Made by a program: the position numbers and the translations under genes. Below, one piece after another: positions 9,423 through 18,747 of a stretch of DNA of 64,000 nt; position 1 is the first letter of the stretch; each line of letters opens with the position of its first letter. A model generated the notes under the pieces. It worked only from the letters and a program-made list of their open reading frames with translations, ran no database searches and was not told where the DNA came from. The stretch lies in the NCBI GenBank assembly GCA_012960755.1, contig DUAT01000057.1:165899-229898 (forward strand), written 5' to 3'. Source of the stretch: Gammaproteobacteria bacterium (GTDB taxonomy: Bacteria; Pseudomonadota; Gammaproteobacteria; Pseudomonadales; Azotimanducaceae_A).

Positions 9423-10595
9423 ATGAAAACCATCGACTCCATTGAAGGATACCAGGCTGAAATGACGGACTGGCGACGAGATATCCACGCCCACCCGGAG
9501 ATCGCTTTCGAAGAACACAGAACTGCTAAAGTGGTTGCGGACAAACTGGCCAGTTTTGGAATCGAGGTTGAAACCGGCATCGCCGGTACCGGTGTTGTCG
9601 GTACAATCAAGAAAGGACGAGGTAACCGGGCTATCGGCTTACGTGCCGACCTTGATGCACTCCCCATTCTGGAAGCTAACGACTTTGCACATGCTTCCAA
9701 ATACCCGGGTAAAATGCATGCCTGTGGTCATGATGGCCACACTATCATGTTGTTGGGTGCGGCCAGGTATCTGATGGAAGAGGCAGACTTCGAAGGTACT
9801 GTACACCTGATATTCCAGCCCGCAGAAGAGAACGAAGGTGGTGGCCGGGCAATGATCGAAGCCGGTTTGTTTGAAAAGTTTCCTGTGGAATCCGTTTTCG
9901 GCATGCACAACATCCCCGGTATGCCCGTTGGAACATTCGCTATCAAGTCTGGTCCCATGATGGCAGCATTTGACATATTCAATGTCAAAATAGTGGGCAA
10001 GGGCGGTCATGCAGCCATGCCACAGTTCACAATTGATCCGATAATCATCGGCAGTAAAATTGTCGAAGCCTATCAGACAATCATCAGCCGCTTCATTGAT
10101 CCGCAGCAACCCGCCGTGTTAAGCGTCACCCAGTTTCATGGCGGAGATGCTTACAATGTGATTCCCAATGAAGTCGAGATCAATGGATGTACCCGTTGTT
10201 TCTCACCCAAAGTGCAGGCTCTGATGGAAAACAAGATGAAGCAGATGGCGACGGACATCTGTAGTGCCTTTGGTGCAACTGCTGACTTTACTTATGAGAA
10301 AAGGTACCCAGCCACGGTCAATTCCGAATTAGAAACCGACATTGCCGCACAGGTGGCGTCCAGCATAGTTGGCCCGGAACGGGTCAATCTGAACCCCAAA
10401 GCAGCCATGGGTTCCGAGGATTTCGCTTTTATGCTGCAGGAGAAACCCGGTAGTTATATCTGGATCGGTAACGGCGATGGTGAAGGGTCCTGCTCTGTCC
10501 ACAACCCGGGTTATGACTTTAACGACAAGGTACTGCCTATTGGTGCCTCGTACTGGGTCAAGCTCATTGAAACCTTGCTGCCGCCTATCAAATAG
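9423..10595 (+). CDS. M20 family amidohydrolase (hippurate hydrolase-like)
   Basis: This is a dimetal amidohydrolase of about 390 residues, the normal length. Metal-binding motifs are visible: RADLDALP, the Cys-Gly-His-Asp motif in MHACGHDGHT, FQPAEENEGGG with the catalytic Glu-Glu, and a late GSEDFAFM segment. It belongs to the IAA-amino-acid hydrolase, hippurate hydrolase and N-acyl-L-amino-acid amidohydrolase subgroup, which releases amino acids from N-acylated forms in the cytoplasm. The frame is open upstream to 9366, but homologs start near MKTIDSIEGY, so I use ATG 9423. Its substrate is unknown. It may be part of a run with ChaC. Confidence 0.88.
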   Translation: MKTIDSIEGYQAEMTDWRRDIHAHPEIAFEEHRTAKVVADKLASFGIEVETGIAGTGVVGTIKKGRGNRAIGLRADLDALPILEANDFAHASKYPGKMHACGHDGHTIMLLGAARYLMEEADFEGTVHLIFQPAEENEGGGRAMIEAGLFEKFPVESVFGMHNIPGMPVGTFAIKSGPMMAAFDIFNVKIVGKGGHAAMPQFTIDPIIIGSKIVEAYQTIISRFIDPQQPAVLSVTQFHGGDAYNVIPNEVEINGCTRCFSPKVQALMENKMKQMATDICSAFGATADFTYEKRYPATVNSELETDIAAQVASSIVGPERVNLNPKAAMGSEDFAFMLQEKPGSYIWIGNGDGEGSCSVHNPGYDFNDKVLPIGASYWVKLIETLLPPIK

Positions 10596-10617
10596 AGTCG
10601 GCAAGGACAGATGTGAA

Positions 10618-11607
10618 TCAACGGGCGTCGGACATTTCCTGGATCAGCTTTTTTATTTCGTCAGTTGCAATACTCCCGGGTGCCTGCCCTTCTCTCGCCG
10701 CTGTTGCAGCCAGTACTTGTAATACATGATTTGCAGGCGTTGGAATATTGTGAAGTCGACCCAGCGTAACGATTTCTCCATTTAAGAAGTCACTTTCGAT
10801 ATCACCTTTGTTGTTTGCCAAACTCTGCCAGGAAGACCCCCCTGCCCGCCTTTGTCCCTCTATACGTTTCATCTGTACCAGGTTGCCCCGGCGATTTTTT
10901 TCTTCATCGTCACTGGCCCATTCGATACCTGCAGCTTTGTAAACTGCCAGTGCTTCTTCATGCATCTGCCTGGAAATGTCCGCTGTCTCGTCATTTATCT
11001 CACCCACTGCCTGCAATGAATTCCCCAGATTCATCAACAGCTTTTTATATTTCCATCGCATCGCATGGTCATCTGGTTTTACACTGAAACTGCACCGTTC
11101 AAGGCACTCTGCGACTTCAACAATCAAATCATCAGTTCCCCGGGGATACCGACCCGTGTCGAGAATCCCGTAACTGGAACTGGAAATTGCATTACATTCC
11201 ACCACGCCCGGTTCAAAGTGATTTGCAGGTAAAAATACCAGCATGGCATAGACATGCTGGAACAACCGAATCGCCATACGTTCATTCTCGACCCCGTTCT
11301 GACAACAGATTATTGGTATAGCCGAACCGGCGACTGCGCGCAGGTCCAGCATCGCGTTCCAGCTATGCTGTGACTTCATCGTTAAAAACACGACATCATC
11401 CGCCTGAAAATCAATCTCATCGGGATGGGCAACGACAGGGATGGGTTGTACGAGCGTTTCTTCCGGTGCACGCAGAGTTAATCCGTTGTCCCGGATGGCA
11501 TCATGATGAGCGCCCCTTGCTATCAGCAATACCTGGTAGCCATGCTGAAATAAACGTGCGCCGATGGTACCGCCGATACCACCTGCACCGTAGATAATAA
11601 ATCTCAT
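10618..11607 (-). CDS. 2-dehydropantoate 2-reductase-like protein
   Basis: This is a ketopantoate-reductase (ApbA/PanE) family protein of about 329 residues. The N-terminal nucleotide-binding loop reads FIIYGAGGIGGTIG, and the ICCQNGVEN segment (about residue 100) matches the conserved substrate-site Asn region. True PanE enzymes reduce 2-dehydropantoate with NADPH in pantothenate synthesis, but many paralogues act on other 2-keto or 3-hydroxy acids. No panB or panC gene is nearby, so I avoid a gene symbol. The start is ATG 11607; a TTG at 11619 would add four residues. It is a single gene converging on the M20 gene. Confidence 0.8.
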   Translation of the reverse strand: MRFIIYGAGGIGGTIGARLFQHGYQVLLIARGAHHDAIRDNGLTLRAPEETLVQPIPVVAHPDEIDFQADDVVFLTMKSQHSWNAMLDLRAVAGSAIPIICCQNGVENERMAIRLFQHVYAMLVFLPANHFEPGVVECNAISSSSYGILDTGRYPRGTDDLIVEVAECLERCSFSVKPDDHAMRWKYKKLLMNLGNSLQAVGEINDETADISRQMHEEALAVYKAAGIEWASDDEEKNRRGNLVQMKRIEGQRRAGGSSWQSLANNKGDIESDFLNGEIVTLGRLHNIPTPANHVLQVLAATAAREGQAPGSIATDEIKKLIQEMSDAR

Positions 11608-11751
11608 ATTCTTCTTCAATCGATAATTGTTTGGGCAGATTATCCGTAATCGGCCGTCAATTTGATAGTTTTGCTACCCGCCAATCATTTCTAACTCCGC
11701 GCTACCTATTCTTCCATTGAAAAAGTCGGTCCGATTAGCTTTACTAAAGCC

Positions 11752-12945
11752 ATGAAACCAGACCCCACAGAACTGCAGAATGTCGCCGTTTACGGTGACT
11801 CAAAAACAGGCTGGGATGAAAACACTCCCGTTAACGAAACTGTCGATGCGGACGGCAATCCTTTCCCCGAGTCAGTGGGATTTGGTGTTCCGGACCCCCA
11901 TGCACCCAAAACGAGAGCCTACGACGATCCGAGTGTCGTCAAATTACGCCAGCATCTACGTCAAAACAATGGCATTTACGGCCTTGAGATATGTGCCCCG
12001 GATGAAGTCGATCGCATCGCCAGAATTTTCCACCGGGATGGATTTGTCGTGGTTCGGGATCTGCTCAACACCGACCAGCTCGACAAGTTCAGGGTAGGTT
12101 GCGCCCGGATGCTCCGGCAGATCCTGGAACTGGGAGGTGATGGTGATCGCAAATACATGACAGAAAGTTTCCGGCTGCCACATCGCTATAGTTATGGCAC
12201 CTCTTCGGCGTCGCGTCAGCTGATGCATGATCAAGCCTGGACAGATGTCATTGACCTGCCAACAACCACACCGTTGCTGACAAAGATATTCGGCTCCGAT
12301 AACTACCGTGTCTGGGGCGGTGGAGGCGATCTCTGTCTGCCAGGTGCCGTTGAATACCAACATCTGCATTCTGACCTGTTTGAAAAGCCATGGATTCCCG
12401 AAGCTCGAATTGAGCAAGCCGAACAACTCGGGCTGAAATTGAAATGGGAAGACGAAACAGAAGAACTCGATCTACACACAAAACAACACATCATGGAACT
12501 GACACCATCGATGGTAACGATAAACTTTGTGATGTCAGACCTGACCTGGGAGAATGGCCCTATTCGGCAGATACCCGGTACCCATACTGCCCGGCAATAC
12601 CCACCTAAACCTGTGGATGAACCGGAATGGATGCGACTCTCGACGCTGGTTGGGGCTAAAGCCGGTGCAGGTGTTATCAGGGACAACCGGGCATGGCATG
12701 GCGCCACACCAAACCTGAGTAAGGAAATCCGCGCCCTGCCGAATATTGAATATTCTGCACCCTGGACACCGAGAGAACAAAGTATGATTACCATGCCTCA
12801 CGAAATCTGGGAAACCCTCTCACCCCACGCTCAAAAGCTTTGCCGGTATATTAAGTCAGACCCCGGTGAGTGGCCCAAGGGTGCCGGTATAATGCATCCT
12901 TTCGCCAACAAACGAAAAGAGGCGTATGAGAACGGAACGCTTTGA
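11752..12945 (+). CDS. Phytanoyl-CoA dioxygenase (PhyH) family protein, long form
   Basis: This is a 397-residue Fe(II)/2-oxoglutarate-dependent oxygenase of the PhyH type. The proximal iron motif is seen as HLHSDLFEK (His-x-Asp) and the distal ligand as AWHGATPNLS, with the usual Arg-containing C-terminal strand. It is longer than the other two PhyH proteins of this window, with about 90 extra N-terminal residues and a central insertion (about 225-250). Family members hydroxylate lipids, alkaloids or osmolytes; the substrate is not predictable. It ends 5 bases from the convergent GST gene. It has no obvious operon partner. Confidence 0.82.
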   Translation: MKPDPTELQNVAVYGDSKTGWDENTPVNETVDADGNPFPESVGFGVPDPHAPKTRAYDDPSVVKLRQHLRQNNGIYGLEICAPDEVDRIARIFHRDGFVVVRDLLNTDQLDKFRVGCARMLRQILELGGDGDRKYMTESFRLPHRYSYGTSSASRQLMHDQAWTDVIDLPTTTPLLTKIFGSDNYRVWGGGGDLCLPGAVEYQHLHSDLFEKPWIPEARIEQAEQLGLKLKWEDETEELDLHTKQHIMELTPSMVTINFVMSDLTWENGPIRQIPGTHTARQYPPKPVDEPEWMRLSTLVGAKAGAGVIRDNRAWHGATPNLSKEIRALPNIEYSAPWTPREQSMITMPHEIWETLSPHAQKLCRYIKSDPGEWPKGAGIMHPFANKRKEAYENGTL

Positions 12946-12950
12946 AATGT

Positions 12951-13886
12951 TTATGCTATTTTATTGACCTGAAACCCTAATCTCGGAAAATGCACAGCCA
13001 CCTTTCCTACCTGCGGGTCCTCCCGAAGAAGCGCGAGTTCTTCCAGAGACGCGACCAGTAACTCCCCTGAAGTGGGTTGCAGTCCATAATCTATGGGCAT
13101 GATTTCAACCGTGTCACCTGACGCCAAACCATCACTACCCATCGCTGCGATTTTCGGCTGGGTCACTGGTTCCACATTCTTCGCAACTTCCAACGCATCA
13201 AGTGCACTCATTTCAATCAGGTCTCCCTCACCAAATGCTGACATTCGTTCGCGCCAGGCCAGAACATTTTCAAAAGGTTTGAAACCATCCCTGAGAACTT
13301 CATTGTTGTAGACAAACCAACAACAATGGTAGGTCGAGAAATCAACGATGCTTGGCTGATCACCAAACATAAACGAGTGGTTGGCTAATTGTTCGTCCAA
13401 CCGCTTCATATGCATCAACCAGTAGGGTTTTACCACCCCTGGCTCCATGGGTGCATCCTTCGAACCTTTTCTTAATTCTGCCCTGTCAGCCACAAACGCA
13501 GCTGCCACCTCAGGATCTGAAAACAATTCATGGTTTTGCATCACCTCAGGCTGAAATACCATGCCTACGGATACCATGAAGAAAAACGTGTCAGTCCAGT
13601 GCGCCATTGCACCCAGTGACGCTTCGAATTCAGCGGGATAAATTGAATTATCAGGAAACATTCTATCGATCAAACGGCAGATTATTGCTGTATCGCAATA
13701 GATATCAGCACCTATTTGTGCCACAGGTGTTTTTCGGTATCCACCAGTGAGTGGCATCAATCCAGGTTTGGGCATAATCACCGGGATAATGACACTTCGG
13801 CAGGCTTGTTTCTTGTAGGCCATTAACAGGCGGACTTTTTCAGAGAAGGGTGATGCAGGGTAATGATGTAATATAAATTCGCTCAT
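12951..13886 (-). CDS. Glutathione S-transferase family protein
   Basis: This is a 311-residue protein with an N-terminal thioredoxin-fold GST domain (FILHHYPASPFSEKVRLLM, about residues 4-22, then TPVAQIGADIYCDTAIICR with the cis-Pro and acidic-site region) and a helical C-terminal domain. It is longer than a standard 200-230-residue GST because of an extra C-terminal segment of about 80 residues. Its role is probably conjugation or thiol-dependent isomerisation in the cytoplasm. ATG 13886 has AAAGGTGG upstream. It is divergent from the carboxymuconolactone-decarboxylase-family gene, with about 136 bases between starts. Confidence 0.8.
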   Translation of the reverse strand: MSEFILHHYPASPFSEKVRLLMAYKKQACRSVIIPVIMPKPGLMPLTGGYRKTPVAQIGADIYCDTAIICRLIDRMFPDNSIYPAEFEASLGAMAHWTDTFFFMVSVGMVFQPEVMQNHELFSDPEVAAAFVADRAELRKGSKDAPMEPGVVKPYWLMHMKRLDEQLANHSFMFGDQPSIVDFSTYHCCWFVYNNEVLRDGFKPFENVLAWRERMSAFGEGDLIEMSALDALEVAKNVEPVTQPKIAAMGSDGLASGDTVEIMPIDYGLQPTSGELLVASLEELALLREDPQVGKVAVHFPRLGFQVNKIA

Positions 13887-14022
13887 TTTTGGACCACCTT
13901 TAATTATTTACCGTTGGAGACCGGACCTGGGATCATAGCACTACAGCAAAATATTTCTTATAGTGGCTTACAACAAAAACTGTCATTAAAAACTGTCACT
14001 AAAACAAGAGTACGGAGCACCC

Positions 14023-14568
14023 ATGAGACTGTCCAAACCAAGAATCAAACCGCTGAACGAGGAAGACTGGAACGAATCCCAGCAAAAGGTTTTCGAAGGT
14101 CAGAAAATGCGGGGCAATGTACAGAATATTTTCCGCACCCTGGCAAATCATGAAAAACTGGCCAAACGCTGGTTGGTTTTTGGCAACCATATACTGTCAA
14201 AATCCACCTTACCGCCCAGGGAACGAGAGATCATCATTTTGCGCATAGGCTGGCTGTGCCAGTCAGGTTACGAATGGGGCCAACATGTGGTTATCGGTAA
14301 ACGGACAGGTATTACCGAAAAAGAAATACCCATGATCAAGCAAGGTGCCGACGCTGGCTGGTCAGAGCATGAAGCCCTGCTGATTAAGGCAGCAGACGAA
14401 TTACATGCTGATGCATTTATTTCAGACGATACCTGGGCTGGTTTAGCCAAAACCTACAGCGATCAACAAATGATGGACCTGGTGTTTACCTGTGGTCAGT
14501 ACACGATGGTTTCAATGGCATTGAATTCTTTTGGTGTTCAGTTGGACGACGACATCGAAGGGTTCTAG
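14023..14568 (+). CDS. Carboxymuconolactone decarboxylase (AhpD-like) family protein
   Basis: This 181-residue protein belongs to the CMD/AhpD superfamily. The hallmark segment REREIIILRIGWLCQSGYEWGQH is the CMD signature in which the second Cys of the AhpD CxxC is absent, so a peroxidase-type thiol pair is unlikely. Members with this WLCxSxYEWxQH form are common near acyl-CoA and aromatic-degradation genes but mostly lack a proven reaction. ATG 14023 is preceded by GGAG six bases upstream. It converges on nnrU. Confidence 0.8.
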   Translation: MRLSKPRIKPLNEEDWNESQQKVFEGQKMRGNVQNIFRTLANHEKLAKRWLVFGNHILSKSTLPPREREIIILRIGWLCQSGYEWGQHVVIGKRTGITEKEIPMIKQGADAGWSEHEALLIKAADELHADAFISDDTWAGLAKTYSDQQMMDLVFTCGQYTMVSMALNSFGVQLDDDIEGF

Positions 14569-14590
14569 CAAAGTGCTGAAAAAGCTCTTG

Positions 14591-15145
14591 CTAGAATGCA
14601 GGCATTTTGAATAAATAGGGGTGTGCCACAGCAAATATGGCATAAGTAGCAACTCCGATAACGATGACCTTAGCATCTGCAGAGGCTGGTAATCGCTCTT
14701 GCTGCATCGTTGCACCGCGCTGGTTTGCCGTAACGATGTGAATCATCGCAAACAACGCCATCGGCGCAAACAGAATAATACTGGCCTGGTCACCGTTCGC
14801 TGCAAGGTGGGTTAATGCCCAGATCATGACCGCCCACATCATCGGGTGAGGGGTGAAGCGTTTGATGTTACCGGGAACATTCGCCCCCACAATCAGAACC
14901 AGTGCTGGCACCATCATCACCCAGGCCAGATACCGCGCCCATTCTGGCGCGTCAAAGACAGGAATATAATCCGCGACCGCTTTTCCGTAGATGATGAGCC
15001 CCAGGCCAACCAGGGAAATGATTGAGTAGACGCCTTTATAAGGGCCTTCTCCCAGTTTATTGAAGATCGCTGTTCGTAGCGGAACAACCGATGGCATCAG
15101 ATGAATCAATACAAACAAGCTCACACCAATAACCAGTATTGTCAT
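14591..15145 (-). CDS. NnrU family membrane protein
   Basis: This 184-residue inner-membrane protein has about five to six hydrophobic segments. It matches the NnrU family, first described near denitrification genes: an N-terminal segment followed by LIHLMPSVVPLR, KGVYSIISLVGLGLIIYG, and HPMMWAVMIWALTHLAANGD, whose His residues are characteristic. Plant homologs act as 15-cis-zeta-carotene isomerase (Z-ISO, haem-containing). The bacterial role is unproven. No nir, nor or nos genes are present. ATG 15145 has GGGAG upstream. Confidence 0.85.
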   Translation of the reverse strand: MTILVIGVSLFVLIHLMPSVVPLRTAIFNKLGEGPYKGVYSIISLVGLGLIIYGKAVADYIPVFDAPEWARYLAWVMMVPALVLIVGANVPGNIKRFTPHPMMWAVMIWALTHLAANGDQASIILFAPMALFAMIHIVTANQRGATMQQERLPASADAKVIVIGVATYAIFAVAHPYLFKMPAF

Positions 15146-15301
15146 TTCACACTCCCTGTCGGATCTTTGGGTACATAGTTCGTTGAGTCGCTGCTACGGT
15201 TCGCATTGCTGTTTCCGTCAGCTTACTCCACTATCTGTGTTGATACGAAGGTTAATGGCGCCCTTAGGCGCCAGGCCGAGACGACAGTAGGGAACAAAGA
15301 A

Positions 15302-15763
15302 ATGATTGTAGGTATTCACCACATCGCTATCGGTGTTAACGATATTGACAAGGGGCGAGCATTTTACTGTGAAGCCTTTGGTTTCGAAGTGGTACAGGAG
15401 GCGAGCTGGGATAGAAACAATCCCCTGGCAGATCAAGCCATTGGACTCAAGGATACAGCAGCTCAAATGATCATGCTCAAAGGTCCGAACGCCTTTATTG
15501 AACTATGGCAATATTCCAACCCGGATCCCGAGGACAAACGCTCTCGACCCTGCGACTATGGCTATCCTCATTTTGCGTTGCAGGTGGATGATATTGAAAG
15601 CGAGTATCAGCGACTACAACAATGTGGCATGGAATTCGTGGCCGACGTGGTGAACTTTGGTACCGCTTCTGCTGTTTATGGCAAAGACCCGTTTGGTAAC
15701 ATCATCGAAATTTACGAAATCCGTACGCCTGACCTTGCGCAGCTTGAGAGACACAAGGGGTAA
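15302..15763 (+). CDS. VOC (glyoxalase/dioxygenase fold) protein
   Basis: This is a single-domain VOC protein of 153 residues beginning MIVGIHHIAIGVNDIDKGRA. The pattern of a first-strand His, a central FIELWQY Glu strand, PHFALQVDD and a final NIIEIYEI Glu strand is typical of metal-binding VOC enzymes such as glyoxalase I, methylmalonyl-CoA epimerase or small extradiol-like proteins. Which of these it is cannot be told. The open frame runs 32 codons upstream, but the conserved start and an AGGGA-like site favour ATG 15302. It ends 5 bases from the convergent phosphotransferase gene. Confidence 0.8.
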   Translation: MIVGIHHIAIGVNDIDKGRAFYCEAFGFEVVQEASWDRNNPLADQAIGLKDTAAQMIMLKGPNAFIELWQYSNPDPEDKRSRPCDYGYPHFALQVDDIESEYQRLQQCGMEFVADVVNFGTASAVYGKDPFGNIIEIYEIRTPDLAQLERHKG

Positions 15764-15768
15764 AAAAC

Positions 15769-16830
15769 CTACATGTCATCCAGATTAACGCTCTTGTCAA
15801 TCTGCGCCCATGCAATTTTTGCCATGTTAAACGCGCCAGCGCCCGCCATCTCTGCCTGTTTGCTGGCAGCAGTGCCATCCACCACACGTTTGGCAATTCC
15901 CTGCAGAATCGCAGCAAGGCGGAACATATTAAACGCCAGATAGTAGTCCCAGTTGTCGATGCCATCCCGGCCTGTTCGTTTGCAGTAGGTCTCTACATAT
16001 TCCTCTTCTGACGGAAGCCCCAGCTTTTTCAGGTCCGCATTCCGCAATGCATCGCGATAAGGACGGCACAAGTAGGCAAAGTCAGACAATGGATTGCCAA
16101 GGGTGCTCAGCTCCCAGTCAAGGATGCCAATGACTTCATTTTTCTCCTTGTGCATCATCATATTTGCGATCTGTAAATCACCGTGAACAATACTGCAGGA
16201 ATCATCATCGGGGATATTTTTTGGCAGATATTCGATCAGGTTATCCATGTAGGGATTGTCGACGGTTTTGGTGTATTCGTACTGCCCACCCCACCGCTTG
16301 AACTGTCTGGCGATATAGTCGGTGTGCTTACCAAAGTCTGACAAACCGACAGCCTCAAAATCCACCTGGTGTAATTTGGCAACCGCTGCGTTTGCCGTAT
16401 CCCAGAACTCACCCTTGGCTTCTGGCGTATAAGGGCCCAGAGCTGCATCCCAGATCACCCGCCCGTCCAGGTATTCCATGATGTAAAAGATGGTACCAAT
16501 GACAGATTCATCGTCACACATGGCATAGGTCTTTGCTGTTGGGACATCAGTAGCTTGTAAGCCCGTTAGCACCTTGTATTCACGGTCAACCGCGTGGGCG
16601 CTTTTAAGCAGATTACCCGGTGGTTTGCGACGCAGTACATATTGCCTGCCATCAGCATTTAACAGGTAGGTCGGGTTAGATTGTCCACCGGCAAACTCTT
16701 CGACACCGAGTTCACCCGAAAAGCCCTCAACATTAGCTTGCATGAATTCCTGCAATTTTTTCACATCAAACTGGTGTCGCTCCTGCACCTCAATCGTGCC
16801 AACATTATCCAGGGATTCAAAATCTGACAT
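15769..16830 (-). CDS. Phosphotransferase family protein (APH/ACAD10-11-like kinase)
   Basis: This is a 353-residue aminoglycoside-phosphotransferase-fold kinase. Motifs are the Brenner-type HGDLQIANMM and the metal-binding ILDWELSTLGNP. The N-terminal FAGGQSNPTYLL and RRKPPGNLL segments mark the subgroup related to the kinase domain of ACAD10/ACAD11. That mammalian pathway phosphorylates 4-hydroxyacyl-CoAs before dehydration. Bacterial members often sit near acyl-CoA dehydrogenases, but here none is adjacent. ATG 16830 has a good AGGAGAG site. Antibiotic resistance is unlikely. Confidence 0.83.
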   Translation of the reverse strand: MSDFESLDNVGTIEVQERHQFDVKKLQEFMQANVEGFSGELGVEEFAGGQSNPTYLLNADGRQYVLRRKPPGNLLKSAHAVDREYKVLTGLQATDVPTAKTYAMCDDESVIGTIFYIMEYLDGRVIWDAALGPYTPEAKGEFWDTANAAVAKLHQVDFEAVGLSDFGKHTDYIARQFKRWGGQYEYTKTVDNPYMDNLIEYLPKNIPDDDSCSIVHGDLQIANMMMHKEKNEVIGILDWELSTLGNPLSDFAYLCRPYRDALRNADLKKLGLPSEEEYVETYCKRTGRDGIDNWDYYLAFNMFRLAAILQGIAKRVVDGTAASKQAEMAGAGAFNMAKIAWAQIDKSVNLDDM

Positions 16831-17030
16831 GGAACTCTCCTACTACAAAATCAGTTGATTATATTTGTGTCACAGTTCAAATGCAGCCAACGGCGGTATC
16901 TGCATGTAAAGAAACGCTTCTGCGAACCGGCGACCTGAAAGAGAAAACGCTGATGACAGAAGAACTCCTTGAATCTAACTCAGGTTGTTCAGTAAGGTAC
17001 TCGCTTTGCCAGTGCTTTTCTATGCTGGTA

Positions 17031-17062
17031 TGCGCTATCTTTAGCGTGCGCTATCTTGAACG
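17031..17062. repeat. Two tandem 16-bp repeats upstream of MFS gene
   Basis: Two head-to-tail 16-bp copies, TGCGCTATCTTTAGCG at 17031-17046 and TGCGCTATCTTGAACG at 17047-17062, differ at two positions. They lie 38 bases before the spinster MFS start in an otherwise featureless 269-base gap and could be a tandem operator. Confidence 0.5.
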
Positions 17063-17099
17063 TGCAAAACAATAACCAACAACAAGCACAAGAGGATCC

Positions 17100-18734
17100 A
17101 TGGTCGAATCAACGGACTCGGAACAACCACAAACAGCTGACAATAACAAAGAATCCGGACCCCAATCTGAAATAGGCGGTCGCTACGCCAAGTATGTTCT
17201 TGGGGTTCTCATCCTGGTTTACGTCTTTAATTTTATCGACCGCCAGATCCTCTCCATCCTGGCCGAGGATATCAAGGCAGACATAGGCATCACAGATGCG
17301 GAAATCGGCTTCCTGTATGGCACTGCATTCGCTGTTTTTTATGCTGTGTTCGGCATTCCGCTGGGCAAGCTGGCCGACACATGGATTCGGAAAAATCTTA
17401 TTTCCCTTGGTTTGCTGTTCTGGAGCGTGATGACCGCCCTATCCGGCACAGCCAGAGGGTTCGGAGCCCTGGCAACGTTTCGAATCGGTGTGGGTATCGG
17501 TGAGGCCTCTGCGACCCCAGCCGCATTTTCAATGTTATCTGACTACTTCCCGCCACGCCTGAGGGCAACCGCCCTGGCTGTGTATTCCAGCGGTGTCTAT
17601 ATCGGTGGTGGTATCGGTATTTTTCTGGGCGGAATTATTCTCGATAGCTGGGCATCACTCTACCCTGATACCAGTGTTGCACCTTTCCAACTGAAAGGCT
17701 GGCATGTTGCCTTCTTTGCGGTGGGTATACCGGGCATTTTGATGGCACTGTGGGTCGCAACGTTAAAGGAGCCCCTGCGAGGACAAAGCGACGGCATTGT
17801 CACACCAACTGAGCCGCACCCATTTCGAGAGACCTTTAAGGTATTGGCCGCATTGTTACCCGGGACCAATATCTATGAGCTACTCAGGAACGGCGCGGGT
17901 GTAAAAGGCGTGATTATTAACCTGGTCGGGTTTGTCGTTATCCTCATCGTCTGCGGGTTGCTCTACAGGGTGACCGAATCAACCGCACAATGGGCAGCGC
18001 TGGCGATTGGTCTGTATGCTTCCTTTTCCTGGGCACAGAACCTGGCCTATTCAGACCCGGCGACCTTTGGCATGATATTTCACAGCAAAGCTATTATGTA
18101 TTCTGTTATTGGTTTTCCCTCGATTGCTTTCGTTGGCTACGGTATTGGATTCTGGGGTCCTCCCTTCTTCCAGCGGGTTCACCAGGTCAGCGCCGCCGAA
18201 ACCGGCATCGTTCTGGGTTTAAGCACCGCTGTCGGCGGATGGATGGGCGTCACCCTGGGGGGAGTGATAACCGATCAATTGCGTGAAAAATATGCCCGTT
18301 CAAAATTCTATGTAGGCATGGCAACAGTTATTTTCTGCTTTCCCGTGGCTGTCGGTATGTTAATGACAGAGAATTTGACGGTGGCTTATGTGCTGTTTTT
18401 TTTCTTTTCCATCACATCGGCCATGTGGATTGGTCCTGCGGCATCAACCATCAACGATCTGGTGATGCCCCGCATGCGGGCAATTTCGTCGGCATTCTAT
18501 ATTTTGATGGTGACTTTTATCGGTCTGGCCCTAGGTCCATACACCATTGGATATCTCAGTGACACGTTCGCAGCAAGTGGACCTGACTCCGCCGAGGCAC
18601 TGCGCCAGGCAATGATCTGGGGTACCTCAATGCTGGGCCTGGCACTCGTCACACTCTATCTTGCTTCCCGGCATGTCGCCGTCGACGAAAGCTCGAAGCT
18701 GGAAAGAGCGAGAGCGCTGGGAGAACCTGTTTAG
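17100..18734 (+). CDS. MFS transporter, spinster type
   Basis: This is a 544-residue inner-membrane transporter. The first membrane segment contains FNFIDRQILSILAEDIKADIG and the next GFLYGTAFAVFYAVFGIPLGK, the signature of spinster-like MFS proteins (eukaryotic Spns family and bacterial homologs often found with lipid, hopanoid or aromatic metabolism). A hydrophilic N-terminal tail of about 30 residues and an insertion between segments 6 and 7 make it longer than the usual 430-450 residues. ATG 17100 follows AGAGGAT. The substrate is unknown. It converges on vapC, with 13 bases between the stops. Confidence 0.83.
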   Translation: MVESTDSEQPQTADNNKESGPQSEIGGRYAKYVLGVLILVYVFNFIDRQILSILAEDIKADIGITDAEIGFLYGTAFAVFYAVFGIPLGKLADTWIRKNLISLGLLFWSVMTALSGTARGFGALATFRIGVGIGEASATPAAFSMLSDYFPPRLRATALAVYSSGVYIGGGIGIFLGGIILDSWASLYPDTSVAPFQLKGWHVAFFAVGIPGILMALWVATLKEPLRGQSDGIVTPTEPHPFRETFKVLAALLPGTNIYELLRNGAGVKGVIINLVGFVVILIVCGLLYRVTESTAQWAALAIGLYASFSWAQNLAYSDPATFGMIFHSKAIMYSVIGFPSIAFVGYGIGFWGPPFFQRVHQVSAAETGIVLGLSTAVGGWMGVTLGGVITDQLREKYARSKFYVGMATVIFCFPVAVGMLMTENLTVAYVLFFFFSITSAMWIGPAASTINDLVMPRMRAISSAFYILMVTFIGLALGPYTIGYLSDTFAASGPDSAEALRQAMIWGTSMLGLALVTLYLASRHVAVDESSKLERARALGEPV

Positions 18735-18747
18735 GTTGTTACTACCC

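Noticed and set aside
9386..10109. Several antisense frames of 60-156 codons in the M20 gene
   Set aside because: They are shadows of a well-supported metallo-amidohydrolase; no ribosome site or family pattern.
15702..16448. Minus-strand frames overlapping the phosphotransferase gene
   Set aside because: They are alternative frames of the kinase gene, which has HGDLQIANMM and DWE motifs.
15769..16830. Aminoglycoside resistance kinase
   Set aside because: The APH fold is present, but the subgroup motifs are those of ACAD10/11-like kinases, not resistance enzymes.
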